In this document: piece after piece, positions 5,743 to 11,860 of the stretch
Position numbering within the stretch: position 1 is the stretch's first letter
How the letters are laid out: every line of letters begins with the position of its first letter
From: Minisyncoccota bacterium
Lineage (GTDB): Bacteria > Patescibacteriota > Minisyncoccia > Phycocordibacterales > GCA-2747955
Direction of reading: 5' to 3'
DNA: 15,248 nucleotides
Assembly: GCA_938010795.1 (NCBI GenBank)
Contig: CALLVB010000044.1
Span: 1 to 15,248 of the forward strand
The notes under the pieces: model-generated
The model's database searches: none
Told to the model about the DNA's origin: nothing
The model's input: the letters and a program-made list of their open reading frames with translations, nothing else
Made by a program: the position numbers and the translations under genes

Positions 5743-6498
5743 ATGAAAATAGCAACAATAATAATTGCAATAGCACTAGTGGTTGGAGGCTTCTTGTATT
5801 TCGGTACAGACATTCTAGGAGAAAAAGAACTAAATAGTATCTCTCAAGACATACAGATCGAGACGGACGAAGAATTAACATACGTGACTATATCTGAAGT
5901 AACATTGCAGAAACCAGGATACGTAGCTATACGAGAGTTTGTGGATGGACAAGTGGGTCAAATGATCGAAGTGAGTGAATATCTTGAGGCAGGTACACAT
6001 GAAGACATACATATCGATGTTTCTTATATAGAGGGTGATGTAGAGAACGGAATAGCATTGCTATATTTTGATAATGGGGATCAAGGATTTAATGCTATTG
6101 GTTCAGAAATTGCCCCTGCAACAGAGACGCAACCAGCAGCTAGATTAATTCGGACAGGAGAATATGTTTCAGCAGAGTCATTAGGTGCCTTATCTCAAAA
6201 TTTTTCTACTACAAATAATATCGATATAGCACAAGAAGTTGTATATACAGATAATGGGTTTGTGCCAGAGACTGTGACTATTCGATCTGGAGAGACAGTT
6301 CGTTTCATTAACGAAAGCAGTGTTGGTATGTGGGTTGCATCTGACGATCATCCACAACACACTATTCTTTCTACGTTCGATCAATTTGGTATTGCGGAAA
6401 ATGGAGAGTCGTATGACTACACCTTCGAAAAAAACGGAGCGTGGGCGTATCACGATCACATTGACGCGAGCAAGCTCGGAACAATTATTGTAAATTAA
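5743..6498 (+). CDS. Membrane-anchored DUF7282-like + cupredoxin protein with HDH motif
   Basis: A 251-aa protein exported or anchored by an N-terminal helix (3-20). Residues about 46-125 (VTISEVTLQKPGYVAI…YLEAGTHEDIHID) match the DUF7282 pattern known from haloarchaeal surface proteins. Residues about 164-251 form a cupredoxin fold (GFVPETVTIRSGETVRFIN…). Ligand candidates are His203 and His206 (DDHPQH) and His237/His239 (AYHDHID). The usual type-1 Cys is Asp238 and no axial Met follows, so a blue-copper electron carrier is unlikely. Type-2-like copper binding or metallochaperone use is more plausible. It follows the oxidase after nine bases in the same operon. The fold call is strong; the function is inferred. 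Confidence 0.85.
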   Translation: MKIATIIIAIALVVGGFLYFGTDILGEKELNSISQDIQIETDEELTYVTISEVTLQKPGYVAIREFVDGQVGQMIEVSEYLEAGTHEDIHIDVSYIEGDVENGIALLYFDNGDQGFNAIGSEIAPATETQPAARLIRTGEYVSAESLGALSQNFSTTNNIDIAQEVVYTDNGFVPETVTIRSGETVRFINESSVGMWVASDDHPQHTILSTFDQFGIAENGESYDYTFEKNGAWAYHDHIDASKLGTIIVN

Positions 6499-6499
6499 T

Positions 6500-7030
6500 A
6501 TGAGGTGGCTAGAAATACTAGAGTGGTTATGTATATTATTTGCTCCGTTTGTTTTGGTTGGATATTTTTTGCAAAATTCCCAGCAAATAATTCTGCATAA
6601 TTACGGCCTTATTTCATATTGGCTACTTGCGTTCATCTTGATCGTGCCACTTCTCATGAAAGTACCTTACTTAGGCTTTCTTTCATATACAAGAAAATCA
6701 TTGGGTCTACTGGCATTTTATTTCGGGGCAGTCCATTCATACTTCTACTGGATTAATCATTCGATGCCTGAGCATTTGTTTAATCCCAACTGGACACTTT
6801 TCTTTGGTTTATCGGGGATAATTTTCATGACTGTTTTAGCATGCACTTCTCACGAAACTATTAAGCAAGTAATGGGGGTGTGGTGGTTTCGGCTACACAA
6901 ACTTATTTACGTTATCTTTATTTTTGTAACACTGCACATTGTTCTGCTGGCCAATAATGCATATGCGTATTGGGTTGTGTTGTTATTGTTTAGCTTGAGA
7001 GCAATTTTGTTGTTCGCAGGTAAAAAGTAA
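6500..7030 (+). CDS. Ferric-reductase-like / MsrQ-like heme membrane protein
   Basis: A 176-aa polytopic membrane protein with about five to six helices. Histidines sit where the ferric-reductase-like transmembrane family (YedZ/MsrQ, NOX core) binds heme: His79 (GAVHSYFYW), then His133 and His146 (RLHKLIYV…LHIVLL). The RKSLGLLAFYFGAVH and WWFRLHKLIY segments resemble MsrQ. There is no flavin or NAD domain, and its usual partner MsrP is absent. The start is one base after the preceding stop, and the gene ends in a strong palindromic terminator, so it is the last gene of the copper operon. It may pass electrons across the membrane to the periplasmic-side copper proteins; the direction and donor are unknown. 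Confidence 0.82.
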   Translation: MRWLEILEWLCILFAPFVLVGYFLQNSQQIILHNYGLISYWLLAFILIVPLLMKVPYLGFLSYTRKSLGLLAFYFGAVHSYFYWINHSMPEHLFNPNWTLFFGLSGIIFMTVLACTSHETIKQVMGVWWFRLHKLIYVIFIFVTLHIVLLANNAYAYWVVLLLFSLRAILLFAGKK

Positions 7031-7063
7031 AACAAAAAACACCATATGGTGTTTTTTGTTTTA
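7028..7063 (+). terminator. Terminator of the copper operon
   Basis: A perfect 36-bp palindrome centred on accatatggt with A-rich left and T-rich right flanks. It overlaps the stop codon of the last operon gene. The symmetry lets it work in both directions. Confidence 0.9.
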
Positions 7064-7075
7064 GTAATAATTCTG

Positions 7076-7084
7076 GACCCGCTA
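7076..7084 (+). repeat. Right 9-bp candidate attachment core (gacccgcta)
   Basis: Identical to 1069-1077. It lies between the operon terminator and the 3' end of tRNA-Arg, inside a small hairpin with arms cgctag (7080-7085) and ctagcg (7102-7107). It is a candidate right end of an integrated element. Confidence 0.35.
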
Positions 7085-7109
7085 GGTCACTTGAACTCTC
7101 ACTAGCGTG

Positions 7110-7181
7110 TCCCCCCACCAGGAGTCGAACCTAGAGCCAGAGATTAGAAATCTCTTGTTTTATCCATTAAACTATAGGGGG
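7110..7181 (-). tRNA. tRNA-Arg (anticodon TCT)
   Basis: On the minus strand a full cloverleaf can be drawn. The acceptor stem is ccccctA with tgggggg (one T-G pair), the anticodon stem agaga/tctct holds the loop tttctaa (anticodon TCT, reads AGA/AGG), and the T arm is ctagg-ttcgact-cctgg. The discriminator is A and CCA is not encoded. Its 3' end faces the copper island. Confidence 0.92.
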
Positions 7182-7191
7182 AATGGGTTGG

Positions 7192-7197
7192 ATTATA
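7192..7197 (-). promoter_or_regulatory. -10 box (TATAAT) of tRNA-Arg
   Basis: A consensus TATAAT on the minus strand ends ten nt before the mature 5' end of the tRNA. It lies between the tRNA and the cytidylate kinase stop codon. Confidence 0.55.
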
Positions 7198-7214
7198 TAA
7201 TAAAACTCGATAAA

Positions 7215-7880
7215 TTACAGCTCGGTATTGATTTTTTCCAGAGCTAGTTTGTATACAGCATCAATCTGCTCCTCGACTGTCATACCTGATGTGTCTACTC
7301 GTATTGAATCAGGCATCATTTGAAGGGAGGCATCTCCTTTGTTCATGTCTGCCTCATCTCGATCTAGAATCTCTCTTCGAAGAACTTCAATCTCTTCTGG
7401 GTCTGTAATGTTGTGTTGTTTGGCACGTCTGCGAGTTCGTTCAGTTACATCACAATCTAAGTATATTTTTAAATCAGCAAAAGGAGCTACAACAGATCCA
7501 GCATCACGACCATCTAAAATTCCTCCGTGTTCTAAAAGTTCTCTCTGTAGTCTCGTTGCGTTCTCTCGAACCACAAGACTTCGTGAATATTGAAATGCAT
7601 AAGTTGAGTTTTCTCTCGATCGAATTTCTTGTTCTACATCCGTATCATTAAGCAGGACATGTCCTTCCTCAGAGTAGTTCATATGAAAGTCTCGGAGCGC
7701 CTCCTTGATTGTCTCACTATCTTCTTCTTTAATATCTTGGGTTCGCAAGTAATATGCCATTGTCCGATAAATAGAACCAGAGTCGATGTGGGGAATAGAT
7801 AATAGTTTTGCTACACCGCGTGCGGTAGTACCTTTTCCTGAACCACTTGGTCCATCAATGGTAATAACAATCTTATTCAT
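7215..7880 (-). CDS. cmk: Cytidylate kinase
   Basis: A 221-aa (d)CMP kinase, which transfers phosphate from ATP to CMP or dCMP in nucleotide salvage and synthesis. The P-loop DGPSGSGKGTTARG (9-22) is followed by HIDSGSIYRTMAYYL, the CMP-binding segment. Further on are GRDAGSVV (family usually GRDIGTVV), the lid region CDVTERTRRRAKQ and a C-terminal VDTSGMTVEEQID. The length is normal. I start at ATG 7880 because the protein then begins MNKIVITIDGPSG as in the family. A TGGTAAAAT promoter also ends seven nt upstream, which rules out the longer open frame reaching 8048. Confidence 0.95.
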   Translation of the reverse strand: MNKIVITIDGPSGSGKGTTARGVAKLLSIPHIDSGSIYRTMAYYLRTQDIKEEDSETIKEALRDFHMNYSEEGHVLLNDTDVEQEIRSRENSTYAFQYSRSLVVRENATRLQRELLEHGGILDGRDAGSVVAPFADLKIYLDCDVTERTRRRAKQHNITDPEEIEVLRREILDRDEADMNKGDASLQMMPDSIRVDTSGMTVEEQIDAVYKLALEKINTEL

Positions 7881-7887
7881 AATTACT

Positions 7888-7893
7888 ATTTTA
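7888..7893 (-). promoter_or_regulatory. Extended -10 (TGG-TAAAAT) of cmk
   Basis: TGnTAAAAT on the minus strand with seven nt to the cmk ATG, so the mRNA should be leaderless or nearly so. It is divergent from the next gene's promoter 47 bp away. Confidence 0.65.
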
Positions 7894-7940
7894 CCATGGG
7901 TGATTTCAAGGCTTATTATGAATTGTTCATATTCCCGTGA

Positions 7941-7946
7941 TAAAAT
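7941..7946 (+). promoter_or_regulatory. Extended -10 (TGA-TAAAAT) of the oxygenase gene
   Basis: TGATAAAAT followed by six nt and then ATG 7953. This is the same leaderless layout as the other housekeeping genes and it supports that start codon. Confidence 0.65.
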
Positions 7947-7952
7947 GGCTGC

Positions 7953-8777
7953 ATGAGATACAGTAGAGAATTTACAGACCTGTATAACAACTTGTTTGCG
8001 ATAATTAGCTACCCACAAGATGTGGCTCAGCAAGTTGCTGCTGCACATCCACTTTGGAAAGAGTTTTGCGAGCTACCCCAAGAGATAAAAGATAGTTTCG
8101 TATTTGGTGGAGATGATTGGAATTTTGGATATATTAAAAAGGGAAGTAAGGAGAATGAAGATCAAAAAGAGTACTATCATTTTTCTGCTCACCACAAAGA
8201 GCTTTTAAAGAAGCACGGATTGTTAGAAGCGGTAGAAGACAATCCAACAGTAAAAAGATTTTTTTCATATTGTGAGGAATTGTTTGGTGCAGTAACGGGA
8301 TTTGCTATTGAGTACAACAAAATTCTTGCACAAGATAATGAACATATTGCGATGTTGCCTGAGCAAACCAAGAAAGGTTTTGAACGATCACAAGGAGTTA
8401 TTCGTTTTTTACATTACACACCACATCCAGACGCTGAGATTCTCGCAGATCCACACTTTGATAGAGGAGGAATGACATTTCATCTCTATGAATCACAAGA
8501 AGGTTTACAGTTTTTAAATTGGGATGGTGTATGGACTGATGCTCCGGTACTTACAGATGAGACAGTATTATTTTCAGGTATTGGATTAGAACGACTTTCA
8601 CAAGATGTGTTACAGAGAACATGGCACCGTGTAGTTGCTGACAAACATGCGACGAGCCCAGAGAGATACTCAATTGTATTGTTTTGCGACTTTCCAGATG
8701 TTCCAGCTCGAAATAGGTTTGTTGATGGAATTGCGAGATTGGAGCCACAAGAATATAAACCTAAAAAAGGATTATAG
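7953..8777 (+). CDS. Isopenicillin-N-synthase-like 2-oxoglutarate/Fe(II) oxygenase
   Basis: A 274-aa protein of the IPNS/2OG-dioxygenase superfamily, slightly shorter than plant and fungal relatives (about 300-350). The C-terminal double-stranded beta-helix carries the iron triad His168-x-Asp170 (DPHFDRGGMT) and His225 (RTWHRVV). Arg238-x-Ser240 (PERYSIVLF) is the site that binds the 2-oxoglutarate carboxylate. The N-terminal part (HPLWKEFCELPQEIKDSF) resembles the helical cap where IPNS-like enzymes have 'F..lp.e.K'. No signal peptide is present. The substrate is unknown, and no biosynthetic cluster surrounds it. The transcript is probably leaderless and monocistronic, ending in a terminator shared with the convergent gene. 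Fold and cofactor use are strongly supported. Confidence 0.88.
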   Translation: MRYSREFTDLYNNLFAIISYPQDVAQQVAAAHPLWKEFCELPQEIKDSFVFGGDDWNFGYIKKGSKENEDQKEYYHFSAHHKELLKKHGLLEAVEDNPTVKRFFSYCEELFGAVTGFAIEYNKILAQDNEHIAMLPEQTKKGFERSQGVIRFLHYTPHPDAEILADPHFDRGGMTFHLYESQEGLQFLNWDGVWTDAPVLTDETVLFSGIGLERLSQDVLQRTWHRVVADKHATSPERYSIVLFCDFPDVPARNRFVDGIARLEPQEYKPKKGL

Positions 8778-8783
8778 AAAGGA

Positions 8784-8815
8784 AAAAGGCGCAATCAATT
8801 AAGAATGCGCCTTTT
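8784..8815. terminator. Bidirectional terminator between convergent genes
   Basis: A 10-bp perfect stem (aaaaggcgca with tgcgcctttt) and 12-nt loop, with a T run on either strand. It serves the oxygenase gene and the convergent phosphoribosyltransferase gene. Confidence 0.85.
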
Positions 8816-8838
8816 CGATTCTAAATGAGCAGACAAGG

Positions 8839-9474
8839 TTATGTCGCGATAACATCACCTGTTTTTGGACAGGTGAGAGGTAGACCTTCTTTGCAATGAG
8901 GACAAGCCTCAGGGTTATGAGCTTGGGCATCGACTGATTCAAGTGAGATGATTTGGTGAATACCCCATTGTCGGGCAACGTTCGCACCTCTATCAACGAT
9001 TGCTCCTGCAACAATTTTTGTAGACGTCGATTCGATGAGTGGACGTGTCCGTTGAAAGGTCGAGAATGCATTAAATAGATCATCAAGCCAGAACACCGTC
9101 TTGCCGTCAACGATATTTGGATCACAGTCATCACCCCAACTATACGTTTTACCTTGAGGTGTTTCGTTTGTCTTGAACCATAACCACGGAACAGTAATGC
9201 TGTGTCTATTGAGATGTTCCTCATGGGCGATACGCGCCATCGTCTTACCTAACGTTTCTGGTCCAACAAAGACACATTTACTTAAAGATATTGGCGCAGC
9301 TGAATTTAACATTAATTTTGTTAGCTCATAGACTAGATCTCTCAAGAGATCTTCGTGTTCTTCTTCGCCTAGTACACGGAGATTAAAAAACATCTCACCA
9401 TGTGTACCGCTTGAATATAAGAAATGTCAGGTACTAATTGCTCCGAGTGATGTGAGTTTCTGAATGATTTCCAT
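8839..9474 (-). CDS. Orotate-phosphoribosyltransferase-like protein with an in-frame TGA at a conserved glycine
   Basis: Read from ATG 9474, which has a perfect AGGAGG five nt upstream and a TTGACA promoter, the frame begins MEIIQKLTSLGAIST. It meets TGA at 9427-9429 (codon 16) and continues HFLYSSGTHGEMFFNLRVL… to TAA at 8839 (211 codons in all). The TGA falls exactly where OPRTs have Gly in the motif G-x-F-x-x-x-SG (E. coli GEFTLKSG). With standard decoding, only a 184-aa form from ATG 9393 would be made. It would lack the conserved N-terminal strand and have no spaced ribosome site. The body is PRTase-like (VFVGPETLGKTMARIA; VFWLDDLFNAF) and ends with the CPHCKEGLPL tail seen in some OPRT-like proteins. 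The PRPP loop keeps the acidic pair but lacks the usual TTG/GS residues, so catalysis is uncertain. It could be a recoded gene, a recent nonsense allele, or a sequence error. Confidence 0.75.
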
Positions 9475-9479
9475 ATAAG

Positions 9480-9485
9480 CCTCCT
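9480..9485 (-). promoter_or_regulatory. Strong Shine-Dalgarno AGGAGG before ATG 9474
   Basis: A perfect AGGAGG on the minus strand, five nt before ATG 9474. It is the only clear ribosome binding site in the window and it fixes the gene start upstream of the in-frame TGA. Confidence 0.85.
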
Positions 9486-9509
9486 ATAGCTCTGTCGTTT
9501 CCAGAAGAA

Positions 9510-9538
9510 ACAATAATACAAATATAATAGTATGTCAA
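9510..9538 (-). promoter_or_regulatory. Sigma70-type promoter TTGACA - 17 bp - TATTGT
   Basis: The -35 TTGACA (9533-9538) is consensus and the -10 TATTGT is at 9510-9515 with 17-bp spacing. The leader is about 29 nt and contains the AGGAGG site. This is unlike the leaderless promoters of the other genes. Confidence 0.7.
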
Positions 9539-9548
9539 TTTTTTAGTT

Positions 9549-9575
9549 AAGAAAAACCGCAAAGCGGTTTTTCTT
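9549..9575 (-). terminator. Terminator downstream of the small membrane protein gene
   Basis: A 12-bp perfect stem (aagaaaaaccgc / gcggtttttctt) with a 3-nt loop. It separates the membrane protein gene from the downstream OPRT-like gene's promoter. Confidence 0.88.
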
Positions 9576-9597
9576 GAAGTAAGAACGAGAAGGGGGA

Positions 9598-9996
9598 CTA
9601 GAAATCTCGGTAAAGAGATCCTGTGATTACTCCTATAATAAGAACTTTTACTAATGTGGCAACAAACCAACATGCAGCAAGAGTAATTGAGATAGGCATC
9701 CACACGTATGACATAGCTCCTGCTAATGCTAAGGGTAGGCCAACTGCTAATCCAGCTGCTGCCCCTTGTTTCGCAGTTCGTACATTCATTTGTTTTGCAA
9801 ACAGACACACGAGAAGTAGGGTCATAAGAGCATAACCAGCCATCATAAGTGCGATATTCATTTCCTCAGGTGTCCTCCATAGTTGTGGAGTCAAGTCATA
9901 TACACCAATAAGTGCAATGTTGTGTACCAACATTTCATAGATTGCCATAAAAATGAATCCTACTACTGAACTTAATAAAAATCGTTTGATATTCAT
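9598..9996 (-). CDS. Small integral membrane protein, function unknown
   Basis: A 132-aa hydrophobic protein with four predicted helices at about 5-30, 48-67, 77-98 and 102-125. Features include EMLVHNIALIG in the first helix and a glycine/alanine-rich third helix (GAAAGLAVGLPLALAGAM), ending SLYRDF. No catalytic or metal motif is visible and I do not recognise the family. It is a single-gene unit with its own terminator. TATAAT on the minus strand lies only three nt before ATG 9996, too close for a normal leader, so its promoter remains unclear. An in-frame TAA just upstream excludes an N-terminal extension. Confidence 0.75.
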   Translation of the reverse strand: MNIKRFLLSSVVGFIFMAIYEMLVHNIALIGVYDLTPQLWRTPEEMNIALMMAGYALMTLLLVCLFAKQMNVRTAKQGAAAGLAVGLPLALAGAMSYVWMPISITLAACWFVATLVKVLIIGVITGSLYRDF

Positions 9997-10040
9997 AAAA
10001 TTATATTAACTACTAAGTATGAATCTATCGTAGCATACCC

Positions 10041-10080
10041 AAAACAAGAAAACACCGCATATGCGGTGTTTTCTTGTTTT
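10041..10080 (-). terminator. Terminator of tRNA-Val (40-bp perfect palindrome)
   Basis: A perfect 40-bp palindrome centred on gcatatgc with T-rich ends on both strands. It starts five nt beyond the 3' end of tRNA-Val. Confidence 0.9.
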
Positions 10081-10084
10081 TTTG

Positions 10085-10158
10085 TGGGCGATAAGGGACT
10101 TGAACCCCTGACCTTTTCGGTGTAAACGAACTGCTCTAGCCAACTGAGCTAATCGCCC
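10085..10158 (-). tRNA. tRNA-Val (anticodon TAC)
   Basis: On the minus strand the acceptor stem gggcgat/atcgccc is perfect. The D arm is gctc…gagc, the anticodon loop tttacac gives TAC (reads GTA), and the T arm is agggg-ttcaagt-ccctt. The discriminator is A, with no encoded CCA. The first anticodon-stem pair is a G-A mismatch. Confidence 0.95.
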
Positions 10159-10191
10159 TCTTATGTGTCGGGTATTTCCCGAATGACAAGC

Positions 10192-10219
10192 ATTATACCG
10201 AGCTGTCACAAAAATGCAA
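10192..10219 (-). promoter_or_regulatory. Promoter of tRNA-Val: TTGCAT - 16 bp - TATAAT
   Basis: On the minus strand the -35 TTGCAT (10214-10219) and -10 TATAAT (10192-10197) precede tRNA-Val. The leader of roughly 30 nt holds a small cggg/cccg hairpin that would be trimmed off. Confidence 0.6.
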
Positions 10220-10270
10220 CGATTATGAGTAGTACATATATTTAGGGTCTCAACCACGTAGAATTCTTGC

Positions 10271-10276
10271 TACAAT
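10271..10276 (+). promoter_or_regulatory. Extended -10 (TGC-TACAAT) of the pentapeptide gene
   Basis: TGCTACAAT with six nt to ATG 10283, predicting a leaderless transcript. No clear -35 box is visible. Confidence 0.65.
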
Positions 10277-10282
10277 AGTAGT

Positions 10283-11806
10283 ATGCCAAAAACACACGAA
10301 ATCACACAACAAGAATTTGCATTGCAGATTGCGAAGAGAGATGGTGATTTTACAAATAGAGTTTTTGATTTCCCTGTAACTCTTTCTCATAATTTTGATT
10401 TCCCAATGGACTTCAAAGATGCGGAGTTCAAGGATAAATTCTCATGTGCCTATGCATCTTTTTCAGAAGAAATTTCTTTTAAAGATACTACTTTTAGGGA
10501 TGATATAGATTTTTCACTTGCAGTCTTTGAAGATAGGGTACATTTTGATGGGGCAAATATATACGGAACAAGTACGTTCCGAAGAACACAGTTTGCTAGG
10601 ATGGTGCATTTCGTGGGGACATACTTTTATGGAGATGCATTTTTTGAGCGGACGTCTTTCATGAAGGAGGTACTCTTTATCAAAGCACATTTTCTCAGAG
10701 ACGTATATTTTCATAAAACATATTTTGGAATGCGTGCAGATTTTTCATACTCCGCGTTTGCTGATCTGTACGTATCTTCATTCTTTTCAATCAGAAGTAC
10801 CTACGAGCGAATGGATGGGTCGGTCAAAGGTGCGCTTCCTCCACGGTTAGTATTTAGATACGTGTTCTTTCCGCGAAAGACTATGTTTACTAATGTAGAT
10901 CTCTCTAGAGTAATTTATCAAAACTCTATGATCGAACAGATCATATTTAAAGACTGTAATTTTTCACAAAAAGACGGAAGGAACTGTTTTTACAGTGAGA
11001 TCGCAAAAACGGTTGAGTCAAAAATTACAGAAGAAGCATTTGAACAGATTGTGTCAGGGGAGATGACTACAGATTATCGTGTGAATGATATTGCACGAGA
11101 GCAAATCAACATTGGAGACATGATCGTTTTTGTTAATAAGGATAATGTATCTCAAAAACATAAGACATTTGTAACAGAACGGCATATTGCTAAAGACTGG
11201 AGAACACTATTTTCTAAACTGGAGATTAATCATCCGTATGTTGATTATCATGCAACGGAAGACAGAGTTTCAAAATTGTATTCTGACAAAGAAGTTGCAG
11301 ACTCGGGTGTGGTTGCATTTGGCTTTAAGACATTTGATGAAAAGAAACATTGGGAGAACCTTGAGGATATGAACCGACAGATGAAAAAGTCTTTAGAGGA
11401 CTCAAAGGATTGGCAACGGGCAGGTGATTTTTATCGTGGAGAGATGGAGGCGATGATTGAGCTCATGCGAGTGAAGAAGGAAAAGTTCTTTTACAGGAAT
11501 GCACTTGCCTTATATGGTGTTATCTCTGGGTTTTGTGAATCAGTGGGAAGGATCTTTTTATTCATGATGATTTCGTTGGGGGTCTCACTTTTGGTGCTTA
11601 ATCAATTTAAGCCAGACTTTTCTTTATCTCAGCTGTTTGAATATAGTTTAGGATTTTTCATTCCATTACTTGGAAGTGAGTCAGTGTCATTACGTTCACT
11701 TGAATTAACACCAGTCCAGAATATTATCGTGATGCTGCAGATTATGTGGTATTACGTGTTGTGGTTCTTTATGGTCCTTACTCTCCGACGTAAATTTAAA
11801 AGATAA
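10283..11806 (+). CDS. Pentapeptide-repeat protein with C-terminal two-helix channel-like domain
   Basis: A 507-aa protein. Residues about 28-165 hold a run of five-residue repeats with Phe at the centre (FKDAEFKDKF…, TFRDDIDFSLAVF, TSFMKEVLFIKAHF), the pattern of a right-handed quadrilateral beta-helix. A degenerate continuation reaches about 230, followed by a mixed helical linker (about 240-400). Residues 420-441 and 480-500 are membrane helices. The loop between them contains a short hydrophobic re-entrant-like segment, SLGFFIPLLGSESVSL (455-470), at the place where two-helix ion channels have the pore loop. A classical TVGYG filter is absent. Such repeat-channel fusions are known, but the ion and trigger are unknown here. 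The gene is monocistronic, with a leaderless promoter upstream and a palindromic terminator downstream. Confidence 0.8.
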   Translation: MPKTHEITQQEFALQIAKRDGDFTNRVFDFPVTLSHNFDFPMDFKDAEFKDKFSCAYASFSEEISFKDTTFRDDIDFSLAVFEDRVHFDGANIYGTSTFRRTQFARMVHFVGTYFYGDAFFERTSFMKEVLFIKAHFLRDVYFHKTYFGMRADFSYSAFADLYVSSFFSIRSTYERMDGSVKGALPPRLVFRYVFFPRKTMFTNVDLSRVIYQNSMIEQIIFKDCNFSQKDGRNCFYSEIAKTVESKITEEAFEQIVSGEMTTDYRVNDIAREQINIGDMIVFVNKDNVSQKHKTFVTERHIAKDWRTLFSKLEINHPYVDYHATEDRVSKLYSDKEVADSGVVAFGFKTFDEKKHWENLEDMNRQMKKSLEDSKDWQRAGDFYRGEMEAMIELMRVKKEKFFYRNALALYGVISGFCESVGRIFLFMMISLGVSLLVLNQFKPDFSLSQLFEYSLGFFIPLLGSESVSLRSLELTPVQNIIVMLQIMWYYVLWFFMVLTLRRKFKR

Positions 11807-11813
11807 GGTTTTA

Positions 11814-11845
11814 AAAACAAAGCGGCCGTACGGCCGCTTTGTTTT
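11814..11845 (+). terminator. Terminator between the pentapeptide gene and uppS
   Basis: A perfect 32-bp palindrome with a GC core (gcggccgtacggccgc) and A/T flanks. The uppS -10 box begins three nt after it, so the terminator occupies the usual -35 position of the next gene. Confidence 0.92.
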
Positions 11846-11847
11846 GC

Positions 11848-11853
11848 TACAAT
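11848..11853 (+). promoter_or_regulatory. Extended -10 (TGC-TACAAT) of uppS
   Basis: TGCTACAAT with seven nt to ATG 11861. An in-frame ATG at 11852 overlaps this box, so 11861 is the better start. Confidence 0.65.
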
Positions 11854-11860
11854 GCTTGTA

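Noticed and set aside
7881..8048. N-terminal extension of cytidylate kinase to 8048
   Set aside because: It would cross the cmk -10 box and the start of the divergent oxygenase gene, and family members start at MNKIVITIDGPSG.
9427..9429. Selenocysteine at the TGA of the OPRT-like gene
   Set aside because: The aligned position is a conserved glycine, not a redox Cys, and no clear selenocysteine-insertion stem-loop is seen right after the TGA.
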